In this document: positions 9,345 through 17,623 of the stretch, piece after piece | Layout of the letters: every line of letters begins with the position of its first letter | How positions within the stretch are numbered: the first letter of the stretch is position 1 | Assembly: GCF_012848855.1 (NCBI RefSeq) | Contig: NZ_CP051630.1 | Coordinates: 2,955,501-3,019,500, forward strand | DNA: 64,000 bases | Origin: Pyruvatibacter mobilis | GTDB lineage: Bacteria; Pseudomonadota; Alphaproteobacteria; CGMCC-115125 | Reading direction: 5' to 3' | Program-made: the position numbers and the translations under genes | Notes under the pieces: generated by a model | What the model was told of the DNA's origin: nothing | What the model saw: the letters and a program-made list of their open reading frames with translations, nothing else | The model's database searches: none

Positions 9345-10140
9345 TAGTGCTGCCGTCATCGCTGCCACGGCATCGTCTGCCCCTGGCCTGCAGGCCGGTG
9401 CACAGGACGCCATGACCGGGGATGAGATCATTGCCATGGTCAATGCGCGTCCCGATGGTGTGCAAGTCACGCGCAACTTCACGCTGGAACTCACCAACCG
9501 CCAGGGCGATACGCGGCGGGAGGAAACACACGCCTACCGGCGCTATTTCGGCGAGGAGAAACGGACGATCATTTTCTATACGGAGCCGACGCGGGTGCGC
9601 GGGACGGGGTTTCTGACCTTCGACTATCCGGACCCGTCCATCGATGACGACCAGTGGCTCTATCTGCCGGCGCTGCGCAAGGTGCGGCGAATCTCGGCAT
9701 CAGACCGGGGTGATTTCTTTCTGGGTACGGACTTCACCTATGAAGAAATCAAGAAGGAGCAGAAGGTGGAGGCATCCGACTATGTCTTTACCGCGAAGGG
9801 CACGGAGATGGTCGACGGGCGGGAGCTGCTTGTGGTGGAAGGCGTGCCGTCCACAGATGCTGTGGCCCGTGAGCTGGGGGTAAGCCGCGTGGTCTGGCGT
9901 GTCGACCCTGAGATGCAGCTCAGCCGCAAGACGGTTTATTATGACCAGAACGGCAATCTGGCCCGCACGGTGACGATTGAAGGGGTTGAGATCATCGACG
10001 GTTTCATCACCACAACGCAGCTTCTGGCGGAAAACCACAAGACGGGTCACAGCTCGCGGATCAGCTTCTCCGGGACCGACTATGAGGCGGACGTCCCGGA
10101 GAGCCTGTTCAGCCAGGCCCGGTTGCGGCGCGGCCTATGA
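9322..10140 (+). CDS. Outer-membrane lipoprotein-sorting-like (LolA-fold) periplasmic protein
   Basis: A 272-residue protein with a Sec signal peptide (about 1-28, cleavage near LQAGA). The mature part shows the pattern of the 'outer membrane lipoprotein-sorting protein' family: MVNARPDG, then TRVRGTGFLTFDYP, then DDQWLYLPALRKVRRIS. The family shares the half-barrel lipid-binding fold of LolA/LolB. It begins inside the end of the RND gene with AGGAGG ahead of the ATG, and its stop overlaps the next start, so the three proteins are likely made together. A shuttle role carrying a hydrophobic cargo between the RND pump and the outer membrane is inferred. Confidence 0.83.
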   Translation: MRPALKLLSAAVIAATASSAPGLQAGAQDAMTGDEIIAMVNARPDGVQVTRNFTLELTNRQGDTRREETHAYRRYFGEEKRTIIFYTEPTRVRGTGFLTFDYPDPSIDDDQWLYLPALRKVRRISASDRGDFFLGTDFTYEEIKKEQKVEASDYVFTAKGTEMVDGRELLVVEGVPSTDAVARELGVSRVVWRVDPEMQLSRKTVYYDQNGNLARTVTIEGVEIIDGFITTTQLLAENHKTGHSSRISFSGTDYEADVPESLFSQARLRRGL

Positions 10141-11501
10141 CCCGGCGTTTCCCACATTCACCAGGGGCCAGTGCTGCTTGCGTGGCCTGGGCGGGGGCGG
10201 TGATTGCCGCTGCCGCCCTGCCGGGCGGTGTGGCGCGCGCGGCATCTTCCGGGCTTGAGCTGCGGGGGGAAGCCACCCTGCGGACGGCCATCGAGATTGA
10301 AGACGGCGATGTTCAGCTTGGTGAGCTTCTGGTGGAGCCGGAGCTTTCCGGCGAGGTGACACCCGAGATCAGCTGGACGGTGATTGGCCGGCTGCGGATT
10401 GACGCAGCCGATGAGCTGGAGCCGGGCGACCCCGGCCCGCAGGACGGGTTCCGGTCGCCGGTCAATCGGCGGCTGTTCATCGGTGACACGACGGATCTCG
10501 AGTTGCGGGAGGCCTATGCGGATATTTACGCGGGTCAGTGGTTTGTCCGGGCCGGCAAGCAGCAGGTGGTGTGGGGCCAGGCCGACGGGTTGCGGGTGCT
10601 CGACCAGGTCAACCCGCTGAGCTTCCGCGAGTTCATCATGGGGGACTTCGAAGACCGCCGCATCCCGCTGTGGATGGTCAATGCGGAGCGCAGTTTCGGC
10701 GGTGTGACGGCGCAGTTCCTATGGATCCCCGACCACAGCTATGACGAGGTGCCGGCGGACGGCACCTATGCCGTGACCTCGCCGCTGCTGCGGCCGCAGA
10801 TCAGGCCCCAGCCGGGGCAGGCTGTGCGGTTTGCCGAGGCGGACAGGCCGGACAGGCTGATCGTGGATGATGATTACGGGGTGCGTCTGACGGGGTTCAG
10901 CGATGGCTGGGACTGGTCGGTCAACGCGCTTTATGCCTATGGCGACGGGCAGGTGCTGCGGCAGGCGCGGACGCCGCAGGCCGTGACGGTGACGCCGGAC
11001 TATGAACGCACCTTGCTGACCGGCGGGTCTGTCTCGAATGCCTTCGGCAAGGCGACGGTGCGGGCCGAAATCGGCTATGTGACGGACAGGTTTGTCCTTA
11101 CAAATGATCCTCAGGACACGGATGGTATTTTCGAGACAGGTGAGGCCAGTGGTGTCATCGGTCTTGATTATCAGGTGGACGCGGACCTGCTGGTGAGCGG
11201 GCAGGTCTTTGCGGGTGTGCTGACCGATGATGCGCCGGGGCTTGTGCGCGATCAGGTGACGGGCACCGCGAGCCTGCTGGTGCGGCAGGAGTTCCTCAAT
11301 GACACCGTGGAGGTGGAGGGGCTGTTGCTGCAGAGCCTGAACCAGGGAGACGGGCTGGTGCAGCTCGGCGCGACGTACAAGCTCACAGACGCTGTGACAC
11401 TGGCTGCGGGCGCGGATGTCTTTTATGGCAACCGGCAGGGCCTATTCGGCCAGTTCGGTGAGGCAGACCGGGTGACCCTGGCTGTGACCTATGGATTTTA
11501 A
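10137..11501 (+). CDS. DUF1302-like outer-membrane beta-barrel protein
   Basis: A 454-residue protein with a signal peptide (about 1-36) and a body of alternating short beta segments rich in aromatic and acidic residues, ending in VTLAVTYGF with a terminal Phe as in outer-membrane barrels. Segments such as GKQQVVWGQADGLRVLDQVNPL match the DUF1302 family. The ATG overlaps the previous stop (ATGA), a sign of translational coupling. DUF1302 genes are repeatedly found with RND and LolA-like genes, for instance in steroid and lipid catabolic clusters; the cargo is unknown. Confidence 0.82.
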   Translation: MTRRFPHSPGASAACVAWAGAVIAAAALPGGVARAASSGLELRGEATLRTAIEIEDGDVQLGELLVEPELSGEVTPEISWTVIGRLRIDAADELEPGDPGPQDGFRSPVNRRLFIGDTTDLELREAYADIYAGQWFVRAGKQQVVWGQADGLRVLDQVNPLSFREFIMGDFEDRRIPLWMVNAERSFGGVTAQFLWIPDHSYDEVPADGTYAVTSPLLRPQIRPQPGQAVRFAEADRPDRLIVDDDYGVRLTGFSDGWDWSVNALYAYGDGQVLRQARTPQAVTVTPDYERTLLTGGSVSNAFGKATVRAEIGYVTDRFVLTNDPQDTDGIFETGEASGVIGLDYQVDADLLVSGQVFAGVLTDDAPGLVRDQVTGTASLLVRQEFLNDTVEVEGLLLQSLNQGDGLVQLGATYKLTDAVTLAAGADVFYGNRQGLFGQFGEADRVTLAVTYGF

Positions 11502-11529
11502 AGCCGGGTTTTAGCGCTACGCGCCGCCT

Positions 11530-11946
11530 CTAGCTGTCGAGCAGCAGGGCAGGGTCGACGGAAACGGGGCGGGTCATTTTCTCGACGCCGTTTTCGGTGG
11601 CGACGATTGTTTCCGTCGCATCGATGTGTTTCTGGCCCCAGAGGGTGAGCGCCTTCATGACCGGGATGAGGGAGAGGCCCTTGTCGGTAAGCGCATATTC
11701 GTAGCGCACCGGACGCTCCTGATAAGGCCGCTTTTCGATGATGCCATGATCTTCCAGCTTCTTCAGGCGGTCGGTCAGCGTGTTGGTCTGAATGTGTTCG
11801 GCGGACTGGGTGAACTTCTTGAAGGTGCTGGGGCCGAAATAGATCAGGTCGCGCACGATCAGGAGGGTCCACTTGTCGCCTAGCAGGTCCAGCGAGCTGG
11901 CGAGCGGGCAGGACGATCTTTGCTTGAGAGTGCTGGGCTCGGTCAT
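11530..11946 (-). CDS. HxlR-family transcriptional regulator
   Basis: A 138-residue winged-helix protein with the HxlR signature: Cys13 near the N-terminus (SSCPLASSLDLLGDKWTLLIVRDL), then LKKLEDHGIIEKRPYQERPVRYEYALTDKG. Members respond to aldehydes or redox signals; HxlR itself activates formaldehyde fixation and YodB senses quinones via the N-terminal Cys. It reads divergently from the alcohol dehydrogenase operon and probably controls it. Confidence 0.88.
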   Translation of the reverse strand: MTEPSTLKQRSSCPLASSLDLLGDKWTLLIVRDLIYFGPSTFKKFTQSAEHIQTNTLTDRLKKLEDHGIIEKRPYQERPVRYEYALTDKGLSLIPVMKALTLWGQKHIDATETIVATENGVEKMTRPVSVDPALLLDS

Positions 11947-12106
11947 GGGGCTTAGCTGCGTTTTCTTCGTTCCAAATCAAGTGCTGCGGCGCTGCCGGGG
12001 CGGGTGGATTGTGCGGATTTTCAGCCGCCCGACCAGAAAAGTCTTGTGCATCCGAAAACCTCCATGCTAGGTCGCTTGTGTTTTTAAAGTGACTCGCTTG
12101 CGATTT

Positions 12107-12120
12107 ACAAGTCGCCTTGT
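12107..12120. promoter_or_regulatory. Candidate HxlR operator
   Basis: Inverted repeat ACAAG-TCGC-CTTGT in the gap between the divergent HxlR and alcohol dehydrogenase genes. A further half-site-like CTTGTG lies at about 12075. Assignment to HxlR rests only on position and symmetry. Confidence 0.45.
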
Positions 12121-12165
12121 CGAGCACCGTACCGCGATGCCTTCGGGGCGTCCATGGAGGGCCTT

Positions 12166-13215
12166 ATGCGCAGCTTGTTTTTTGAAGACGTGAACCGGCT
12201 TGGGTGGCGGGACATGCCGATGCCGCGGCCGCAGGCGGACCATGAGGCCGTTGTGCAGACAATTGCGGCGACGGCCTGCGTGGTCGACAACATGGTGATC
12301 AAGGGGGTGACGCCCATGGAGCCGCCTTTCGCACTCGGCCATGAGGCGGTGGGCCGGGTCATTGACATGGGTGACGCTGTGACCGGGCTTGCAATCGGCG
12401 ACGTGGTGTCGATCCCCAATCACCGGACCTGCGGCAGCTGCCGGTCCTGCAAAAACCACGACCCTCTGCATTGCGAGCAGGAAGACGCGCCGTTTCCGCT
12501 GCTGCCTGCCTATGGCACGCCGGATGCCTATGGGTTTGGCGGCATGTTCAGCGAAGCGTTCCGGGTGCCGTTTGCGTCGCATGCGCTGGTGAAGGTTCCC
12601 GATACGATTGACCCGCTGGCGGCGGTGGCGGCCGGTGACACGCTGACCGATGCATGGCAGGCGACGGTGCCGCATATCCGCAAGACGCCGGAGGCGCGGG
12701 TGCTGATCACCAGCAATGCGGGCTACGGGCTTTATGCGGCGCAATGGGCGCTGGCGGCGGGCGCGGTCGAAGTCCTTTATGTGGATGACGACCCGACGCG
12801 CATGGCGGTGGCCAAGAAGATTGGCGCGACGACGCTGCAGTGGGAAGAGGGGCTGGAGGTGCCGCCGGTCTACAATGTGATCGTCAATGAGCGCCAGGGG
12901 GCCGAGGCACTGCGGTTCTGCCTGCTGGCGGCCGCGCATGGGGCTGTTGTCGAGAATGTCGTCATCTATCTGGAGGACGTGCCGTTTCCGCTGTTCCAGA
13001 TGCACTTCTCCGGCGTGACCTTCCGCTCGTCCTTCTGTGCCACACGGCTCTATCTGCCCGAGGTGATCTCGGAACTGGAGGCGGGCACGATTGATCCGCG
13101 CGTTGTCGAGTCAGAAATCTTCACCCTGGATGACGCCCCGGACCGTCTCCTCGAGCAGAGCCACAAGCCGATCCTGCTGTTCGATGAAAGCCTGCGTGCG
13201 GAGCCTGCGTCTTGA
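12166..13215 (+). CDS. Zinc-dependent alcohol dehydrogenase (MDR superfamily)
   Basis: A 349-residue medium-chain dehydrogenase. Catalytic zinc ligands Cys38 and His59-Glu60 (GHEAVG) are seen, and the structural zinc loop has Cys89, Cys92, Cys95 and Cys103. A glycine-rich segment AGYGLYAAQWALAAGA marks the NAD(P) fold. The position after the catalytic Cys, normally Gly-Thr/Ser-Asp, is Val-Val-Asp, so the proton-relay Ser/Thr is missing. The start at 12166 is preceded by GGAGGG; an ATG four codons earlier has no such site. First gene of an operon with GST and a thioesterase, facing the HxlR regulator. Confidence 0.85.
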   Translation: MRSLFFEDVNRLGWRDMPMPRPQADHEAVVQTIAATACVVDNMVIKGVTPMEPPFALGHEAVGRVIDMGDAVTGLAIGDVVSIPNHRTCGSCRSCKNHDPLHCEQEDAPFPLLPAYGTPDAYGFGGMFSEAFRVPFASHALVKVPDTIDPLAAVAAGDTLTDAWQATVPHIRKTPEARVLITSNAGYGLYAAQWALAAGAVEVLYVDDDPTRMAVAKKIGATTLQWEEGLEVPPVYNVIVNERQGAEALRFCLLAAAHGAVVENVVIYLEDVPFPLFQMHFSGVTFRSSFCATRLYLPEVISELEAGTIDPRVVESEIFTLDDAPDRLLEQSHKPILLFDESLRAEPAS

Positions 13216-13823
13216 TCCTGCTCTACACGGAGGCGTCCCCGTTCGCCCGCAAATGCCGACTGTGCATCGCGGAGCTGGGTGCTGGGCAGGACATTGCCCT
13301 GCGAGACGTTGGGGCGGTCAGCCCGCTTGCAGCGAATGCAGCCGCCAGCGCGCAGGCGCCGCTGGGCAAAATCCCGGTGCTGGTACGGCCGGGGCAGGCG
13401 GCGCTCTACGACTCACCGGTGATCTGCGAATACCTTGATGCGGTGTGGCAGGGCAGCCTGTTTCCTGCAGACGGCGAGGCGCGATGGCGTGCCCTGGCCC
13501 TTCAGGCCCTGGCGGACGGGGCAATGGAGACAGCCGTCGCCCTCCGCTATGAGGCTGTATTCCGGGGCAACGGGTCCGGCGATGATCCGTGGGTCGTGCG
13601 CCAGACGGCACGCCTCACTTCCGCCGTGGACGCGATGGCGCGGGCCGTGGCGGATTTCGCGCCCGCTCCCACCATCGGGGAGCTCTCCGTTGCCTCGGCG
13701 CTTGGCTATCTCGACCTGCGCTTTGAAGAGATTGCATGGCGCCGCGGGCAGGCTGCGCTGGCGGCGTGGTTCGACAGCTTTGCCGCCCGGCCATCGATGC
13801 AATCAACAGCACCAACACTCTGA
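13212..13823 (+). CDS. Glutathione S-transferase
   Basis: A 203-residue GST: thioredoxin-fold N-domain beginning ILLYTEASPFARKCRL, with the GSH-binding LGKIPVL and DSPVICEYLD segments, and an all-alpha C-domain. It starts with TTG that overlaps the stop of the alcohol dehydrogenase gene (TTGA), suggesting translational coupling. The linkage to a dehydrogenase and an HxlR regulator suggests a detoxification or aldehyde pathway, an inference from position. Confidence 0.82.
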   Translation: MILLYTEASPFARKCRLCIAELGAGQDIALRDVGAVSPLAANAAASAQAPLGKIPVLVRPGQAALYDSPVICEYLDAVWQGSLFPADGEARWRALALQALADGAMETAVALRYEAVFRGNGSGDDPWVVRQTARLTSAVDAMARAVADFAPAPTIGELSVASALGYLDLRFEEIAWRRGQAALAAWFDSFAARPSMQSTAPTL

Positions 13824-13851
13824 CCAACATCACACCAACAGGAGATGGACC

Positions 13852-14295
13852 ATGAACCTGGCTGAAATGAGCGGCCTTGACCTGATGCGGCTGGGCGTGA
13901 GCCTGCCGGGCAATATGGGTGACCAGGGCATTGCCAGCGTCATTCCCATGAAGATCATCGAAGCGGATGAGGGGCGGGTGGTGTTTCTCGCCACCGCCGA
14001 CGCCCGCCATACGAACCCGCTTGGATCCGTACACGGAGGATTTGCGGCAACCGTCCTGGATTCGGCAACGGGCTGCGCGGTTCACACGCTGCTGCCTGCG
14101 GGCGTGGGTTTCGGGACGGTCGATCTCAACGTCAAGATGATCCGGCCGGTTCCTTTCGAGCAGCAGATGCGGGCGGTGGGCGAGGTCATCGACCGGACGC
14201 GGTCGCTTGCCATCTCGGAGGCGACGCTGACGGATATGGACGGAAAGATCTTCGCCCATGCGTCGGCCACGTGCCGGATCATCACCCCGTCGTAG
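13852..14295 (+). CDS. PaaI-family acyl-CoA thioesterase (hotdog fold)
   Basis: A 147-residue single-hotdog protein with the PaaI/YdiI hallmark NPLGSVHGGFAATVLDSATG, whose HGG and Asp lie at the thioesterase active site, followed by TVDLNVKMIRPV. These enzymes hydrolyse aryl- or medium-chain acyl-CoAs. Start chosen from GGAGATGGACC directly upstream. Third gene of the plus-strand operon with the dehydrogenase and GST; downstream it faces the FAD monooxygenase on the other strand. Confidence 0.87.
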   Translation: MNLAEMSGLDLMRLGVSLPGNMGDQGIASVIPMKIIEADEGRVVFLATADARHTNPLGSVHGGFAATVLDSATGCAVHTLLPAGVGFGTVDLNVKMIRPVPFEQQMRAVGEVIDRTRSLAISEATLTDMDGKIFAHASATCRIITPS

Positions 14296-14363
14296 GCCGG
14301 AACGATCCCGCAAAGCCCGTTCGTCGGTGCTCTGCTGCCCGGGACGCAGAAGCCGGGGCGGTG

Positions 14364-15560
14364 TCAGGGTCGGGTGTCTGCGACGACGTCGTAGCCGTAG
14401 ACCCAGTCCTGGCGCATAAGGCCAATGGAGGGGGCGATACGGCCGGCGAGCCACATGGGGCCGTAGGTCTTGAGCCTGCCGAGGGCAGTGCGCTGGTGGA
14501 AGGTTTTCGCGTTGGCGCGGGAGCCGGCCTGGACGGCGGTGGCGCGGGCTTGGCGCCTTGCCTGATAGGCCGTGAGGGCGCCGGGCACGTCAGTGTCGCC
14601 AGAGAGGCAGGCCGCCAGGGCCCAGGCGTCTTCGATGGCCATGGCCGCACCCTGGGCCATGAAAGGCAGCATGGGGTGGGCGGCATCGCCCATCAGGGCC
14701 ACGCGGCCATCGGTCCAGGTGGTGAGGGGCGGGCGGTCGAACAGGGCCCAGCGGAACAGGCCGTCGGCTTCCTCGATCAGCCGGGTAATGATGGGGTGCC
14801 AGCCGGTGAAGTCGGCCAGGGCCTCCTCGCGCGTGCCGGCTTCGGTCCAGCTTTCGGTTGTCCAGTCGTCCCGCTCCACGACGGCCACGAGATTGGCCAG
14901 CGCACCGCCGCGCAGGCGATAGGTGACGGCGTGCTTGCCGCGTCCCATCCAGGCACAGGCGACGGGCGGGGGGGTGTCCGCACCAAGCCGGTCAACCGGC
15001 ACCACGGCGCGCCAGGCGACGTTGCCGGTGAAGGCGGGTTTGTCCGGCCCGAGCATGCAGGTGCGGATGGCGGAGTGAATGCCGTCGGCACCGATAAGGA
15101 CATCGCCGCTGAGTGTCTCCCCGGTTTCAAGCACTGCCGTCACGCCCGCGCCGTCCTGCCCGTAGCGTGTAACAGCCGTGCCGAGGCGGAGTGCACCGGG
15201 GGCGCGGCTGTCGAGCTGCTGGGCGAGACAATCCAACAGGTCGGCGCGGTGGATATGGAGATAGGGGGAGCCCCACCGGTCCACCGCGGTTTTGCCCAGT
15301 GGCGCGTGGAGAAGGCGCATGCCGCTTTCGCCCATGCGGATCTCGATGCCGTCCGGCGTAAACCCCGTTGCGGCCAGCGTCCCGTCCAGACCCAGGGCCT
15401 CGAACACCTTCATGGCGTTGGGGCTGAGCTGCAGGCCCGCCCCGACTTCGGCGAGGTCAGGCGCCTTTTCCAGCACGGTGACGTCCCAGCCATGGGCGCG
15501 CAGGCACAGGGCTGCTGTCAGCCCGCCAATGCCGCCACCGGCAATGAGCGCTTCTGGCAT
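14364..15560 (-). CDS. FAD-dependent monooxygenase (salicylate hydroxylase-like)
   Basis: A 398-residue class A flavoprotein monooxygenase: FAD dinucleotide fold GGGIGG (8-13), the DG motif region GADGIHSAIR, and the second FAD motif GDAAHPMLPFMAQGA. Closest in pattern to 6-hydroxynicotinate/salicylate-type hydroxylases, which hydroxylate aromatic rings with NAD(P)H. The start at 15560 places the FAD motif correctly. It is the last gene of an XdhC–MocA-like–monooxygenase operon, a context that suggests hydroxylation of a heteroaromatic, but no molybdenum hydroxylase subunits are nearby. Confidence 0.85.
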   Translation of the reverse strand: MPEALIAGGGIGGLTAALCLRAHGWDVTVLEKAPDLAEVGAGLQLSPNAMKVFEALGLDGTLAATGFTPDGIEIRMGESGMRLLHAPLGKTAVDRWGSPYLHIHRADLLDCLAQQLDSRAPGALRLGTAVTRYGQDGAGVTAVLETGETLSGDVLIGADGIHSAIRTCMLGPDKPAFTGNVAWRAVVPVDRLGADTPPPVACAWMGRGKHAVTYRLRGGALANLVAVVERDDWTTESWTEAGTREEALADFTGWHPIITRLIEEADGLFRWALFDRPPLTTWTDGRVALMGDAAHPMLPFMAQGAAMAIEDAWALAACLSGDTDVPGALTAYQARRQARATAVQAGSRANAKTFHQRTALGRLKTYGPMWLAGRIAPSIGLMRQDWVYGYDVVADTRP

Positions 15561-15599
15561 CTGGTCTTCGTGCTCCCTCTTCGCGATCCGCACCGCAGA

Positions 15600-16178
15600 C
15601 TACTCCGACATATCATCCCTTGTGTCGATGTCGATGGCCTGGCGGGGGGTGAGCGGGACTGTTGCCGTGTGCGGCAGGTCGAGAAAGACGCGTTTGCCGC
15701 CCTGGTCTCCCTCCAGCCGGGCAAGGTGCGGGAAGGCGGTGCGGCGGAACAGCATGGGCGGCAGCGGCGTGGCTCCGGCCGTGCTTGCCACGGCGTCGAC
15801 GCCTTCAGTCAGGCGGGCCAGCATGGACGTCAGGTGAGACAGGGGCACATGGGGCATATCGGCCAGCAGAATGAGCGCTGCCTCGACGCGGGTGTCCGAC
15901 AGGTGCCTGATGCCGTGGGCCAGCGATGAGCCTTGCCCCTGATCCGCATGCGGATTGATCTGGGTATCTATGCCGTTGTCGCTGAACAGGGATGCGCGGG
16001 CCGGTGCGTGTTCGGGAATGATGGCGAGGGTGGCCGCTGCGTTCAGCGCGGCTGCGAGGCGGGCGCTATGGGCGGCCAGCGGCAGGCCCCCGACCTCATG
16101 CAGGAGCTTGTCGTCCGGGCCGAAACGGCGGGAGGCACCGGCTGCGAGGATCAGGACGCCCAGGCGCGCGGGTGTCAC
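15600..16178 (-). CDS. MocA/MobA-like nucleotidyltransferase
   Basis: A 192-residue NTP transferase: VLILAAGASRRFG (8-20), catalytic Lys24 in DDKLLHEVGG, and the metal-binding LLADMPHV. Such proteins attach CTP or GTP to molybdopterin to form the cofactor of xanthine dehydrogenase/CODH-type enzymes. It overlaps the end of XdhC by four bases, so the two are translationally coupled, a pairing known from molybdenum-hydroxylase maturation. Confidence 0.86.
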   Translation of the reverse strand: MTPARLGVLILAAGASRRFGPDDKLLHEVGGLPLAAHSARLAAALNAAATLAIIPEHAPARASLFSDNGIDTQINPHADQGQGSSLAHGIRHLSDTRVEAALILLADMPHVPLSHLTSMLARLTEGVDAVASTAGATPLPPMLFRRTAFPHLARLEGDQGGKRVFLDLPHTATVPLTPRQAIDIDTRDDMSE

Positions 16179-17119
16179 GCCGTCAGGTCCTTATAGGCGG
16201 AGGCGATCTCCGCCAGGGTGGACACGGCAAGCATCGAGGCGTCGCGGGTGCGCGGGATGAGGCCGATGGGGCCTTGCAGGCGGGCGATCTGATCGCGCCG
16301 GGCACCGTTTGCGGTCAGGGCCTCGCAGCGCAGCTGGTGGGTGCGCCGGCTGCCAACGGCCCCGATCCAGAAGGCGGGGCCGTCGAAGGTCTGCAGCAGG
16401 AGCGGGATTTCCCAGTCCTGGTCATGGAACAGCAGGGCAAATGCCGTCCACGGATCATCGGTCAGGCCGGGCAGGGATTGCGCCGTGGTGAGGCTGATCG
16501 CCGTAAGCCCCTCGGCCCGGGCGCGGGCGAGGGTATGCTCGTCGGGCGACTGAAGGGTGGTGTCAAAGTCACCGGCGGCTGCGAGGCGGGCCAGGGCGAT
16601 GGCTTCCTCGCCCCGGCCGGCGACGCGCAGGGCCAGCTTCGGGGTCAGGTGCAGGCTCAATTTGTCACCATCCCATGAGGTGGTGCGGTCAGCGGGAACG
16701 GGCCCCGCTGTAAACGTGCCGTCGCGGGTTATGGTCAGGCCGGTTTCGGTGCGGGCGGTGAGGGCGTCATGGGTACGGGCCACCGCGTCCGGATCGGTGA
16801 GGGGCGCGACCAGCACATCCATCTGCCCGCCGCAGGGCAGGCGGATATCCATGAAGGGCGAGCCTGCGCCATAGACGAGATAGGCGGCCTTGCCGGTTTC
16901 GATGGCGGCGAGGGCGTGTCCGATGACATCCGCGTCCACACAGCCATTGGAGACGTAGCCCGCTGCCGTGCCGTCGCGCGTGACGGCCATCATGGCGCCG
17001 GGCCAGCGCAGGCCGCCGCCCTGGGTGTGGCTGACCACGGCCAGGGCGCAGGCCTCGCCTGCCGCGAGGCGGGTGCGGGCGAAACCCAGGACGTCTTCGG
17101 CGTGGCTGTAACTCGACAC
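16175..17119 (-). CDS. XdhC/CoxI-family molybdenum-enzyme maturation protein
   Basis: A 314-residue protein with the XdhC N-domain (AVVSHTQGGGLRWPGAMMAV, then GYVSNGCVDADV) and the C-terminal Rossmann domain (FWIGAVGSRRTHQLR). XdhC binds the sulfurated molybdopterin cofactor and delivers it to xanthine dehydrogenase family enzymes. First gene of the operon with the MocA-like protein and FAD monooxygenase. The target enzyme is not in this window. Confidence 0.87.
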   Translation of the reverse strand: MSSYSHAEDVLGFARTRLAAGEACALAVVSHTQGGGLRWPGAMMAVTRDGTAAGYVSNGCVDADVIGHALAAIETGKAAYLVYGAGSPFMDIRLPCGGQMDVLVAPLTDPDAVARTHDALTARTETGLTITRDGTFTAGPVPADRTTSWDGDKLSLHLTPKLALRVAGRGEEAIALARLAAAGDFDTTLQSPDEHTLARARAEGLTAISLTTAQSLPGLTDDPWTAFALLFHDQDWEIPLLLQTFDGPAFWIGAVGSRRTHQLRCEALTANGARRDQIARLQGPIGLIPRTRDASMLAVSTLAEIASAYKDLTA

Positions 17120-17145
17120 GGGGCGGGCGGCCTTTTTGCGGTTGT

Positions 17146-17526
17146 TCAGGCGCGCGCCAGTGTCCGCGCGCCGAAGACGAGGATCACCACCATCACGGCT
17201 TCAACGACAAGCGGCGTGGCGATGCCTTCCGGTGCGCCGGCCATGATAATGCCCAGAACCCGCCCGGTGAGAGCCAGCCCGTAGAGCAGGGCCGCGCCGT
17301 AAAGAGCGGAGGGGCGGCCGGCGAAAAGGCCGAGGGCCGTGAAGATGGCGGCGGCCAGGAAGAAGGCGCCGATATCTCCCCGGAAGGTGTTCCATCCCAT
17401 ATCGGTCAGGTCGGTGCCGAATCCAAGGGCAAGCGCAGCCTGCTCGGGCATGAAGAAGGTCTGCACACCCATCAGCAGCGAAAAGAGCAGGGCGAGCGTG
17501 ACGGTGATACGGGCAATCCAGAGCAT
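17146..17526 (-). CDS. Small four-helix membrane protein (DUF4345-like)
   Basis: A 126-residue protein with about four hydrophobic helices (near 8-27, 48-66, 70-92, 103-122), separated by short loops such as GTDLTDMGWNTFRGDIGAF. This looks like the DUF4345-type membrane family, but the match is by pattern only. No function is known. It is a short distance upstream of the XdhC gene on the same strand and may or may not be co-transcribed with it. Confidence 0.65.
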   Translation of the reverse strand: MLWIARITVTLALLFSLLMGVQTFFMPEQAALALGFGTDLTDMGWNTFRGDIGAFFLAAAIFTALGLFAGRPSALYGAALLYGLALTGRVLGIIMAGAPEGIATPLVVEAVMVVILVFGARTLARA

Positions 17527-17623
17527 GTGTTTCCCCTCGGTCTGGCAATTGTTTGGCGCAGCTTAAGAGTGCCTGTGCCGGTTGGCCATATGGGACCGCA
17601 GGCGTGCGGGGGCGAGGGGCGGA

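Noticed and set aside
14271-15929. A 552-codon plus-strand frame opposite the FAD monooxygenase and MocA-like genes
   Set aside because: Gly/Ala/His/Gln-rich low-information sequence with no motif. The minus-strand proteins carry FAD and NTP-transferase motifs.
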